From Pontibacter roseus DSM 17521 (GTDB lineage: Bacteria > Bacteroidota > Bacteroidia > Cytophagales > Hymenobacteraceae), in contig NZ_KB890762.1 in NCBI RefSeq assembly GCF_000373265.1, forward strand, positions 305,705 through 369,704: DNA of 64,000 nucleotides, written 5' to 3'. This document shows, one piece after another, positions 43,790 to 52,370 of this stretch (positions are counted from its first letter, which is position 1; each line of letters begins with the position of its first letter). Position numbers and translations under genes: made by a program. Under the pieces are notes generated by a model that was given only the letters and a program-made list of their open reading frames with translations, was not told where the DNA came from and did no database searches.

Positions 43790-44020
43790 CTAGCGGTTAT
43801 CGTCCTTATCCTTGTCTTTATCTACGTCAACGGTCTTCGTTCTTGTGGTAGTGTCATACTCTACAACCGTCTCCGTCACTTCGTACTCAGTGGCTACCGA
43901 ATCGCGTTCTACAACAGTTCCTTCGCCCTCTGTTGTGTTAGAGCTGTCTGTTGTTCTTTCACAGGCCATCATACCTGCTGTTGCCAGTACAAATGCGCCA
44001 GTATACAATATCTTTTTCAT
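43790..44020 (-). CDS. Small acidic lipoprotein
   Basis: The start is taken at 44020 (MKKILYTGAFVLATAGMMAC), a signal peptide with lipobox; the longer frame has an unlikely 18-residue extension. The mature part is about 57 residues, mostly Thr, Glu, Asp and Val with a repeated ETVVEYDTTTRTKTVDVDKDKDKDD tail. No fold is recognised. Such short acidic lipoproteins are common in Bacteroidota and are probably outer-membrane-facing. It stands alone. Confidence 0.72.
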   Translation of the reverse strand: MKKILYTGAFVLATAGMMACERTTDSSNTTEGEGTVVERDSVATEYEVTETVVEYDTTTRTKTVDVDKDKDKDDNR

Positions 44021-44234
44021 GGTTTTATGGTTTCGTTCTACAATGGGTACAATATGGAGTGCAATAGCATCCATGCTATACCTCCATTTAATACGAATTG
44101 GAAACGGTAATGGGTACAGATTTGACTATATAGTTTTTCTACCGGGTTGGAAATGTACAAATAGGTATACTGGCTATACCGGATACCAATAAACCTGCGT
44201 GCACAAATAAGGAGCAGGTATGCACCTCAATAAG

Positions 44235-46784
44235 TTACAATGGTTTGCGCTTGATGCCTCTGGTAGGAGGAGCAGAAAGAGGGTCTTCTGGCCAATGGTG
44301 CTTGGGATAGCGGCCGCGCAAATCTTTTCTTACTTCAAAATAGCCGTTGCTCCAGAAACTGCGCAAGTCCCGAGTGACCTGCACCGGGCGCGAAGCAGGG
44401 GAGAGCAGGTGCAGGAGCAGCGGCACCTTGCCACCACCGATGCGGGGCGTGTCCAGCAGCCCGAATACTTCCTGCAGCCGCACAGCCAGCACAGGACTGG
44501 CCGCATCCGAGTAATCCAGAGGTATACGGGAGCCACTAGGCACGTTTAGATGAGTTGGCGCCAGTCTGTCCATTTCCTGCTGCTGCTCCCACGATAAGCC
44601 GGATAGCAGAATCTGCTCGAAATCCAGTCGGGCTACTTGGTCCATAGACCGAAGCCCGTTCAAGTGAGGGAGCAACCATTCTTCCAGGCTTTCTGACAGG
44701 GCCACCTCTGATACATCGGGCCATACTGCTGGTTCCAGCAGGTGCAGGAACTCCAGTCGCTGCCTCATTTTGATTGCCTCACTTGACCAGGGTAGGCGGC
44801 TGATTCCTTTTTCCTGCAAGGCACCTAATAAGGCCCTCGCCACCTGCTCTGAGTCAGGGTTGGCCAATGGCTTTTCCTCCAACACAAGCGCACCAATCTT
44901 AACCAGGCGGCGCGCTAAGACACGCTCTTTTGCTGCATCCCATTTTACTTCCTGGCTCTCTTCCAGCTGCTCCGCGAAATGCTCCAGCAGCTCATCTGCA
45001 GAAAGGGGGGCTGCCACCAGCACACGCGGATGCTGACCTGCGTCCATATGGGCGATAGCATAGAATTCAGCCTCGCTGAATAATTCCGTTGGCAGACTGG
45101 CCCGCATGCCCGTAATAAGGCGCACTTTGCCCGATGACTCCCGCTGGGCCAGGCGGTCAGGGTAGGCTAGGGCGGTGAGTATACCCGCGTGGTCCGGATT
45201 GATTCTGCCTTTTGGCTCGCGCAGACGCTGCCGCAGGTGCTGAGCCTGTTCCTGCACACGGCGCAGGGCATTCTCATCTGTCACGAAACCAGGAGTATGG
45301 GGGCGCCGCCCGTACAGCATCTCCAGACGAAGCGGCAAATCAGGCAAAGGATTGCTTCCCGGTACCTGCAGTGGCTTCAGGATATCGCGCTCGGCCAGTA
45401 AAGCAGCCAGGGCACAGGCACTCTCCGCCATGCCTAATTCGCGCCCCCTCATGACCAGGTGGCCCAGGCGCGGCGTTAGACCGAGTGCGGCTAGTGCCTT
45501 ACCATGTGGGGTGGCGTGACCGGTAGCATCCAGTGCATTGAGCCGCAGGAGCAGATCTCGTGCGAGGGACAGAGCCGCTGCAGGAGGGGTATCGAGCCAC
45601 TGAAGCGAGGCGGCATCCTGTACTCCCCAAATGGCCAACTCCAGAGCCAGACCGCTTAAGTCAGCCTCCCAGATTTCTGGACTTTGCCGGTCGGGCAATT
45701 GGTTGTGGTCAGCTGTGGACCAAAGGCGGTAGCAGATGCCAGGCCCTAGACGGCCGGCGCGACCCCGACGTTGGTCTGCCGCCGCTTTCGAGACAGGTAT
45801 AGTAGCCAAAGTAGTCAAGCCGGTGCGGGGAATAAACTTCGGAACACGGGAGAAGCCGCCATCCACCACTGTCTTGACGCCTTCTATGGTCAAACTGGTC
45901 TCGGCAATGCTAGTGGCTAACACTATTTTGCGTCTGCCGTTCGGGGCAGGTTGGATAGCCGCCACCTGTTTTGATAGGGCCAAATCGCCGTGAAGTAGAT
46001 GCAGGTCTGTACCCAGTGGTAATTTGCCCTCCAGGTGCTGGGCCACTTTCCGCATCTCACCCATACCCGGCAAGAAAACCAGCACATCACCAGTGGCATT
46101 GTTGGCTGCCAAAGCCTGCCGGATGGCTTTTGGAACGAGATGGGTTAAGCGCTCGCCCGGACGTGTACCGGCTGCGGCGACTTCTGCGGGAGTCAGGTAA
46201 TGGGTTTCAACGGGGTACTGGCGGCCCTCACTGCGGATGACCGGTGCCTGTAGCCAATTTCCGACGGTGGCGGCATTGAGGGTGGCGCTCATAACGAGCA
46301 GGCGCAGGTCGGGGCGCAACACCGCCTGAGCATCCAGGGCCAGGGCCAAACCCAAATCTGCCTGCAGGCTCCGCTCATGAAACTCATCGAACAGGACAGC
46401 GGCAATTCCCTCCAGAGCGGGATCTTCCTGAAGCAGGCGCGTAAGTATACCTTCCGTGACCACTTCGATGCGGGTTTTGGAGGAGACCACATGTTCCATC
46501 CGTATCCAGTAACCAACCGTTCCCCCGAGCGGCTCACCCAGCAAATCTGCCATACGCTGCGCAGCGGCACGCGTGGCCAACCGACGTGGCTCCAGCACCA
46601 GTATCTTGCCGTCCTGTCGCCAGTCCGCCTCCAGCAAGGCTAAGGGTACAAGAGTGGTCTTACCAGCACCCGGAGGAGCTTCCAACACTGCCCTGGAATT
46701 GGTAGACAGCGCTTGCAGCAGCCTCGGAATGGCTTCTTTGACGGGTAAATCAGGTAATCTGGAAAGCAGGTTAGGTATAGCCAT
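44235..46784 (-). CDS. hrpB: ATP-dependent RNA helicase HrpB
   Basis: The 849-residue DEAH-box protein has Walker A APPGAGKTT at 36-44, DEFHERSL for motif II, SATLN for motif III, and QRRGRAGRLGPG for motif VI. The C-terminal half carries the HrpB-specific region (GRELGMAESACALAALLAERD; FRRFM-free, ending in a DLRSFWSNGYFEVRKDLRGRYPKHHWPEDP motif). This last piece is diagnostic of HrpB. The cellular role is not settled; it is an RNA helicase of the DEAH group and is not essential in E. coli. Its length is the family norm. It stands alone. Confidence 0.96.
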   Translation of the reverse strand: MAIPNLLSRLPDLPVKEAIPRLLQALSTNSRAVLEAPPGAGKTTLVPLALLEADWRQDGKILVLEPRRLATRAAAQRMADLLGEPLGGTVGYWIRMEHVVSSKTRIEVVTEGILTRLLQEDPALEGIAAVLFDEFHERSLQADLGLALALDAQAVLRPDLRLLVMSATLNAATVGNWLQAPVIRSEGRQYPVETHYLTPAEVAAAGTRPGERLTHLVPKAIRQALAANNATGDVLVFLPGMGEMRKVAQHLEGKLPLGTDLHLLHGDLALSKQVAAIQPAPNGRRKIVLATSIAETSLTIEGVKTVVDGGFSRVPKFIPRTGLTTLATIPVSKAAADQRRGRAGRLGPGICYRLWSTADHNQLPDRQSPEIWEADLSGLALELAIWGVQDAASLQWLDTPPAAALSLARDLLLRLNALDATGHATPHGKALAALGLTPRLGHLVMRGRELGMAESACALAALLAERDILKPLQVPGSNPLPDLPLRLEMLYGRRPHTPGFVTDENALRRVQEQAQHLRQRLREPKGRINPDHAGILTALAYPDRLAQRESSGKVRLITGMRASLPTELFSEAEFYAIAHMDAGQHPRVLVAAPLSADELLEHFAEQLEESQEVKWDAAKERVLARRLVKIGALVLEEKPLANPDSEQVARALLGALQEKGISRLPWSSEAIKMRQRLEFLHLLEPAVWPDVSEVALSESLEEWLLPHLNGLRSMDQVARLDFEQILLSGLSWEQQQEMDRLAPTHLNVPSGSRIPLDYSDAASPVLAVRLQEVFGLLDTPRIGGGKVPLLLHLLSPASRPVQVTRDLRSFWSNGYFEVRKDLRGRYPKHHWPEDPLSAPPTRGIKRKPL

Positions 46785-46884
46785 AGAGCTGCAATTTCCG
46801 AAATTTTTCGGAGGAAATGGTGGGAGGAGTTTGGTAGTAGCTCTATACCTGTGTTGCCACTGTTATTGCCTACTTTTCCTGTCA

Positions 46885-47052
46885 TTCCGACGCAAGGAGG
46901 AATCTGTTGCCACAGCCACTTCCGGTTCAAGCACAGCGGGAACGGGTGGTGAAACATGAGAATCGGCTGCAGCTGGGGTTCACAAAAAGCCCCGTTTGCG
47001 CTGGCGCTAAACTTGCGGCCAGTAGGGTAAGAGATTTCTCCTTTCGTCGAAA
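46885..47052. repeat. Interspersed inverted-repeat element, copy 2 (168 bp)
   Basis: The ends (46885-46905 and 47032-47052) are a 21-nt inverted repeat with 3 mismatches, matching the ends of the element at 5545-5739. It lies in the opposite orientation: reading minus, CTACTGGCCGCAAGTTTAGC corresponds to the copy 1 interior, and TTCCCGCTGTGCTTGAACCGG matches the other side. The rest of the 46785-47208 gap holds further short palindromes (CCCCATTGAAGGGG near 47093) and no credible gene. Confidence 0.78.
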
Positions 47053-47208
47053 TGACAGAACGTGTATGAAATGACAATGGTGGGAAAAAGTCCCCCATTG
47101 AAGGGGACAGGGGGATGTCAATTTTCCAAATTCTTCACCTGAGGGGAGCAGAGCATTCAAAAGCACGGACCGTTATATATTAATATGGCAGAAACCATTT
47201 TCTAGCAA

Positions 47209-47709
47209 CTATACCTTTCTCCCTATCGTCTCAAAATAGTGGAGGGCTTCTGTGTTGCCTACCTGCTGGGCCATTTGTTCGGCAGTCAGGCCACGGCTAT
47301 CGCGTAAGTCCCTATCGGCTCCCTGCTCGAGCATCAGCTTAACCATGTTGTTCCTGCCGAACATGGTGGCGAACATGAGGGCCGTGCCGCCGCTGCCATT
47401 CTGCAGGTTCAGGTCGGCGCCGTTCTCCAGCAGCAGTTCCGCAATGTCTTCGTAGCCGTTGAAGCAGATGCCCATGAGGGCGGTGTTGCCGGCAAAGTCT
47501 TGTGCGTTGATATCGGCTTTGGCCTCGAGCAGCAGGCGGGAGGCCTCCAGTTGGTTGTTGTAGGTCGCGATGATGAGCGGTGTAAACCCTCTGGGGCCAT
47601 GCGCATTCACATCGGTTCCCTCGGCAATGAGCTGCTTGAGGAGGGGAAGGTCGCCTTTCCGGGCGGCATCAAATAGAACATCGGTTGATTGGGTCGAATA
47701 GAAAGTCAT
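47209..47709 (-). CDS. Ankyrin-repeat protein
   Basis: The 166-residue protein consists of about four to five ankyrin repeats, each with the GxTPLxxA or GxTALM core followed by LLLExGAD: examples are GPRGFTPLIIATYNN, GNTALMGICFNGYEDIAELLLENGADLN, GGTALMFATMFGRNNMVKLMLEQGADRD. It should be a protein-binding scaffold in the cytoplasm; there is no signal peptide. No partner can be named. It lies near the ABM monooxygenase gene, but the spacing of about 110 nt does not prove an operon. Confidence 0.92.
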   Translation of the reverse strand: MTFYSTQSTDVLFDAARKGDLPLLKQLIAEGTDVNAHGPRGFTPLIIATYNNQLEASRLLLEAKADINAQDFAGNTALMGICFNGYEDIAELLLENGADLNLQNGSGGTALMFATMFGRNNMVKLMLEQGADRDLRDSRGLTAEQMAQQVGNTEALHYFETIGRKV

Positions 47710-47797
47710 AAGCTATAGCGATGAAGGGTGTCCCTGCTTACTACGGGAAAGTGCTTCACAAAGCTGCGCATGAGCGAGATGCTATACCTGTCCCTCC

Positions 47798-47821
47798 GGC
47801 TATACCTGACCAGGTATAGCC
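47798..47821. repeat. Inverted pair of the dispersed GGCTATACCTG motif
   Basis: GGCTATACCTG (47798-47808) and its exact complement CAGGTATAGCC (47811-47821) are separated by 2 bp, with another copy at 47781. It directly abuts the stop codon of the minus-strand monooxygenase gene and could work as its hairpin end. Confidence 0.7.
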
Positions 47822-48117
47822 TACTCGCTCACCTGGTCGAAAAAACGAACTTTTAGGCTGCCCGGAACCAACTTGAGTCCTTTGGGTATACCTTGGTGTG
47901 ATTCTTTCATGTGCTGCTTGTACCACTCTCTATAGCTGTCTTCATCGGTCCAGGTGGTCATCACCCAAAACTCTTTGTCATTTTCCTGGGGAGTGAACAC
48001 TTTCATGCCTAAAAAGCCCTTTTCACTGTCTACCATGTGTGGGCGGGCCACAAAGGCGGCTCTTACTTCTTCTGCCATGTCATTGGCAATCTCAAACGTA
48101 CTCAGTGCTATATACAT
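47821..48117 (-). CDS. Antibiotic biosynthesis monooxygenase (ABM) domain protein
   Basis: The 98-residue product is a single dimeric ferredoxin-like ABM domain: MYIALSTFEIAND, GFLGMKVFTPQENDKEFWVMTTWTDEDSYREWYKQH. This family includes haem-degrading (HmoA/IsdG-like) and quinone-oxidising monooxygenases. Typical IsdG active-site residues (Asn, Trp, His) are not all evident, so the substrate cannot be read. It is probably cytoplasmic and transcribed alone. Confidence 0.85.
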   Translation of the reverse strand: MYIALSTFEIANDMAEEVRAAFVARPHMVDSEKGFLGMKVFTPQENDKEFWVMTTWTDEDSYREWYKQHMKESHQGIPKGLKLVPGSLKVRFFDQVSE

Positions 48118-48229
48118 GCTACTCTTAATCTGTTTCTGGCTCCTGTGTTTACAGGAAAAATCTTTGTAAATGGTTGGGACGACAATAAGCTACACCTGGC
48201 TTGCTTCAACCTGCCTGCATCTTCCTGCC

Positions 48230-51200
48230 TCAGGCATTTTCAAGCCGGAAGAAGAGCTTGAAGGTGGTTCCTTTCGTCACATCACTCTCCACTTCTATGG
48301 TGCCTCCCGAATTGTCCATGATGCGTTTGACAATGTACAAGCCCATACCTGTGCCGTCTACGTGAGAATGGAACCGCTTGAACAACGTGAACAACTTGCC
48401 CATGTTGTCTTTGCTGATGCCCAATCCATTGTCTGAAAAGGTTATCACCAGGTGCTTGCCCTCCATTTCTGACTTGATTTGGATATGGGGTAGCCGCTCT
48501 GGTGAGCTATACTTGATGGCATTGCTCACCAGGTTGTAGAATATACTGTACAGGTTCTTCTTCGAGAAGTTTATCTGAGGAGCCTGTGCAAAATCGAGCT
48601 CTATCCGGGCGTTTTTCTTGCTTACTTCCTCTTTCAGACTCTGCAGTACCGTGTCTGTGAGTTGCTGCAGGTTTACGGACTCTGCCTCTCCGTCTACGTC
48701 GCGTTGTACCTTGGCTATGTCGGTCAGGTCTTTTATCACGTTCTTGAACCGGGCGATGGAGTCTTTTATCATGTGGAAGAGCGGCTCGGTGGGCTCACCA
48801 GGCAGAGGCGCTGCCTCCTTGATTTGCTCTTCCAGCAGTAGCATCAGTCCTTCTATGTTCGCTATAGGCGACTTCAAGTCGTGGGAAGCGGTGTACACAA
48901 AGGTATCCAGGTCCTCAATCACTCGCAAAAGGTGTTCGTTGGTGTGCTGTAGCTCCTGTTGCGTGTCCCGCAAATCCGACAGGTCAATGAACGAGCCGAT
49001 GACGCGGTAAGGCATCTGGTACTCGTTGTACTGAATGTAGGCCCGGTTAGAGACGTAGGAGTAGGAGCCATCTTTGCGAGCGATGCGGTATTCGCCCGAC
49101 CATTGCTCCCGGCCCTGGTTGATGGCTTTGTTGATACTGGTGACGATGCTCTCCTTGTCATTAGGGTGCAGCTTGTCAAACCAGCTGTTGATGCCTGCGC
49201 CCATCTCTTCTTCGGCAAATCCCAGCATCTTCTGCAGGCTGTCGCTCCACCAGATTTGGTTACTGGCCAAATCCCAGTCCCACACTACGTCGTTCGTCGC
49301 CATGGATACCAGACGGAAGCGCTCTTCGCTGGCTGCCAGTTCCTTGGTACGTTCGGCCACTAGTTTCTCGAGTTGGTTATTGAGCTTCACCAGGTTCTCC
49401 TCGGCCACTTTCAAGTCCTCGAAAGCCTGCATGGTCTGGTCTTCGGAGTCTTTTTTGTCGGTGATGTCGGCCATCGTAACGGTAAGTCCATCGCCCATTT
49501 TGACGGCAGCTATTTCGTACCAGGCTTTGTGTCCCTTTATTTCCAGTTTCTGCTCCAGGTGCAGGTTTTTGTCGGCCTCCACCACGGCAATGAATTTCTT
49601 GAGCAAGCCACTCGGCCGCAGGAAGGGAATTGATTTTAAGACACTGGTATGCAACAGGTTAGCGCTGGATGCACCCAGGAGCTCTTCCGTCTTCTTGTTC
49701 AGGAGTGTCCACTTGAAATCCGTGATTTCATCCCGTTCATCGCGCACCGCCTGTAAGGCCATGATGTTGTTGAGGGAGCTGTTGAGCACACCCTGCACCA
49801 CGCTGCTCAGCGTCTTCAGGGTAGTGACATCCACAAAGCTGATAACCACGCCGTCTTTGTTGCCATCGCGCCGCAGGTAGGGGATGATGCGCATCAGGAA
49901 ATGTCGGCCATCATTTGTCTCCACTTCCTGCTCAATCTCCTGCGAAGAGTTGTTCACCTGCTTTACATCCTCAATCAGGCGGTTGTACTTCAGGTTGTGG
50001 GAGATGTGGTGCACCGGCCGGCCAATGTCGCTTCCCATGATGTTGATGATGCTCTCTACCGTGGGCGTATACTTCCTAATGTCGAGGTCGTGGTCTATGA
50101 AGAGTTGCCCCACGTTGGAGCTCCTGAAGTAGTTGTCCAGGTCCTCGTTCAGTTCGTGCAGTTCTTTTATTTTAAGCTGGTGCTCCGAGTTAACGGTGTG
50201 CAACTCCTCGTTCAGCGACTGCATCTCCTCATTGGAGCTCTGCAGCTCCTCGTTGCTGGACATCAGTTCTTCGTTGCTCGATTGCAGTTCCTCGTTGGCG
50301 GTGCTGAGGTCCTGCACCGTCATCTGCAGGTTGTCGCGCGTCTCCTTGAGTTCCATCTCCAGAGAGGTGAGCTGCTGGTAGTAGTCAGAGTCTGACACAA
50401 TGGAGAGTTCCGAAACCTTCGGCAAGGGATGGACTTCCCCCATCTCCTGTAGCAGAATCAGGATGACTTTCGGTTGGCCTTTCTCGATTGAAACCGGGCG
50501 TATGGAGACGTGAATCATCTTTTCCTTCTTGCCGAACTTCACAGCCACTTGCCGCGCTATCACGTTTCGGTTCTGCTTCAGGGCCTTGCGTATACCTACG
50601 CTCAGCGTCACGGCCAGCTCCTCGGGCACCATCTTGATGAGGTTGAAATGCAGGCGCTTGTCCGGGAACTTTAGGAAACGGTTGATGTCCCCGATGCCGT
50701 GCAGCAGCTGGTAGCTGGCATCCACGTAAAGGCCGGTCACCTTGAAGTCCTCGGCCAGGGCATCCATGAATGTGTCGTTGTAGCGGTTGAGCTGTATGGC
50801 TTTGTATTGGCTGGCCTGGCTCGGCTGTGAAAGGCTGGAAGGATAGTTGCTGATGCCGTATGTTTGCTGCAGCGCCCCCCGTTCCTTCGTTTTGCGGAAT
50901 AGCTTCCATTTGCGGTCCTCCTCCGAGAAGTACTCCTTCAAATCGCCGATGTGCTCGCTGGGGCCAAGCAAGAGGTACCCTTTCGGGTTCAGGGCATAGG
51001 GGAACAGAGAAAGCACCTTGTTCTGCAGGCTCGGGTTGAGGTATATCAGCATGTTCCGACAAGTAATCAAGTCGATTTTGCTGAAGGGAGGGTCTTTCTG
51101 AAGGTCGTGGTGCGCGAATATGACCAGCTTGCGAATAGCCTCATCCACTACGTATTTATTTCCGCTGGGCCGGAAGAACCGCTGCAGTCGCTCCTGCGTC

Positions 51201-52339
51201 AGGTTTTTCTCGATAGAGGCAGGGTATGTTCCTTTGGATGCCTGGCGTAGGGCCCGCTGGTCAATGTCAGTGGCAAACAGTTTCACGTTGGGCTCCATTC
51301 CGAGCTTTTCGTACGCCTCAAAGAAAAGTATGGCAAGGGTATAGGCCTCTTCGCCGGTGCTGCACGCGGCCACCCATACCTTGCTCCCTTCCCCGTTTTC
51401 CTTTTCCTCAATAATCTGAGGAATCACCTGCTCTTCGAGCAAGGCAAAAGCCTCGGGGTCACGAAAAAAACTGGTCACGTTGATGAAGAACTCCTGGCAA
51501 AGCTGCTTGATTTCGGCAGGGTTTTCGTGCAGGTAGTGTAGGTATGCCTGCATGCTTTTCACCTGCAGGTGCTGCATCCGTTTCTGAATCCGGCGCTGTA
51601 TGGTGGCCTGCTTGTAGTTGGAGAAATCGGTTTGGGTATGGGTGCATACTAAATCGAGTATCTCCTTCAACGTCTCATCCTGCCCCTGTTCCTCTTCCTT
51701 GTTCAGTATGGATTGGAGGAGGGGAGTTCTACGGGTGTACTCGATAATCTCCTTCGACATGTCCTCGGCCGGAAGCACAAAATCCACGTGCCCGGTGTCG
51801 ATGGCGCTGCGGGGCATGCCGTCAAACTTTGCCGAGGTGGGTTCCTGCACCACCACCATGCCACCTGCTTTTTTGAGGGCTACCACGCCCTTGCTACCGT
51901 CGGTTCCCGTACCGGAAAGCACCACGCCTATGGCATAAGCACCCCTGTCCTTGGCAAGCGACTCAAAAAAGACATCGACGGCGAAGTTCGGTTCCCGGTT
52001 GCGGGGCTTCTCTGATAGGCGTAAACGCCCATTCTGTATGGTTAGCTGTTTGCCGCTCGGCAGCACATACACGCAGTTGGGGCGCGTAAACATGTTGTCT
52101 TCCGCTTCCTGTACCTGCATGCTCGTGTGCTTCGTTAGCAGTTCCGCCATCAGGCTCTTATGGTCGGGCGAGAGGTGCTGAATGATGACGAAAGAGAAAC
52201 TGGAGTTGCTGGGAAAATGGTCGAACAGCTTGTGGATGGCTTCCAGGCCACCTGCTGATGCGCCAATCCCCACTAGGTAATGGTCTGTGGGCCTCACGGC
52301 TTGTTTGTTATTTAAAGTCTTGGGTGCTGGTTGTTGCAT
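48230..52339 (-). CDS. CheB-CheR-PAS-histidine kinase fusion
   Basis: I start at 52339 (MQQPAPKTL), giving about 1369 residues. CheB methylesterase lies at about 18-205 (active Ser28 in GASAGG; IIQHLSPDH; LSGTGTDGSKG). CheR methyltransferase lies at about 225-480 (GEEAYTLAILFF, ITCRNMLIYLNP). A heptad-rich coiled coil with NEELQSSNEE repeats (about 655-735) leads to three PAS domains and a kinase: His1153 in TASHDLKSPIANIEGL, ATPase motifs FYNLVSNAIKYSS and DNGLGISKDN. The usual role is a cytoplasmic sensory hub; it has no receiver or receptor of its own. The gene begins 31 nt after the phytochrome gene, so they are likely co-transcribed. Confidence 0.94.
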   Translation of the reverse strand: MQQPAPKTLNNKQAVRPTDHYLVGIGASAGGLEAIHKLFDHFPSNSSFSFVIIQHLSPDHKSLMAELLTKHTSMQVQEAEDNMFTRPNCVYVLPSGKQLTIQNGRLRLSEKPRNREPNFAVDVFFESLAKDRGAYAIGVVLSGTGTDGSKGVVALKKAGGMVVVQEPTSAKFDGMPRSAIDTGHVDFVLPAEDMSKEIIEYTRRTPLLQSILNKEEEQGQDETLKEILDLVCTHTQTDFSNYKQATIQRRIQKRMQHLQVKSMQAYLHYLHENPAEIKQLCQEFFINVTSFFRDPEAFALLEEQVIPQIIEEKENGEGSKVWVAACSTGEEAYTLAILFFEAYEKLGMEPNVKLFATDIDQRALRQASKGTYPASIEKNLTQERLQRFFRPSGNKYVVDEAIRKLVIFAHHDLQKDPPFSKIDLITCRNMLIYLNPSLQNKVLSLFPYALNPKGYLLLGPSEHIGDLKEYFSEEDRKWKLFRKTKERGALQQTYGISNYPSSLSQPSQASQYKAIQLNRYNDTFMDALAEDFKVTGLYVDASYQLLHGIGDINRFLKFPDKRLHFNLIKMVPEELAVTLSVGIRKALKQNRNVIARQVAVKFGKKEKMIHVSIRPVSIEKGQPKVILILLQEMGEVHPLPKVSELSIVSDSDYYQQLTSLEMELKETRDNLQMTVQDLSTANEELQSSNEELMSSNEELQSSNEEMQSLNEELHTVNSEHQLKIKELHELNEDLDNYFRSSNVGQLFIDHDLDIRKYTPTVESIINIMGSDIGRPVHHISHNLKYNRLIEDVKQVNNSSQEIEQEVETNDGRHFLMRIIPYLRRDGNKDGVVISFVDVTTLKTLSSVVQGVLNSSLNNIMALQAVRDERDEITDFKWTLLNKKTEELLGASSANLLHTSVLKSIPFLRPSGLLKKFIAVVEADKNLHLEQKLEIKGHKAWYEIAAVKMGDGLTVTMADITDKKDSEDQTMQAFEDLKVAEENLVKLNNQLEKLVAERTKELAASEERFRLVSMATNDVVWDWDLASNQIWWSDSLQKMLGFAEEEMGAGINSWFDKLHPNDKESIVTSINKAINQGREQWSGEYRIARKDGSYSYVSNRAYIQYNEYQMPYRVIGSFIDLSDLRDTQQELQHTNEHLLRVIEDLDTFVYTASHDLKSPIANIEGLMLLLEEQIKEAAPLPGEPTEPLFHMIKDSIARFKNVIKDLTDIAKVQRDVDGEAESVNLQQLTDTVLQSLKEEVSKKNARIELDFAQAPQINFSKKNLYSIFYNLVSNAIKYSSPERLPHIQIKSEMEGKHLVITFSDNGLGISKDNMGKLFTLFKRFHSHVDGTGMGLYIVKRIMDNSGGTIEVESDVTKGTTFKLFFRLENA

Positions 52340-52370
52340 GTAGGTAATGGCAGGGGAATTGGGGTTGGCC

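Noticed and set aside
46640-47098. 152-codon minus-strand ORF upstream of hrpB
   Set aside because: It reads through the second repeat copy and overlaps the start of hrpB; the product is a translation of the repeat.
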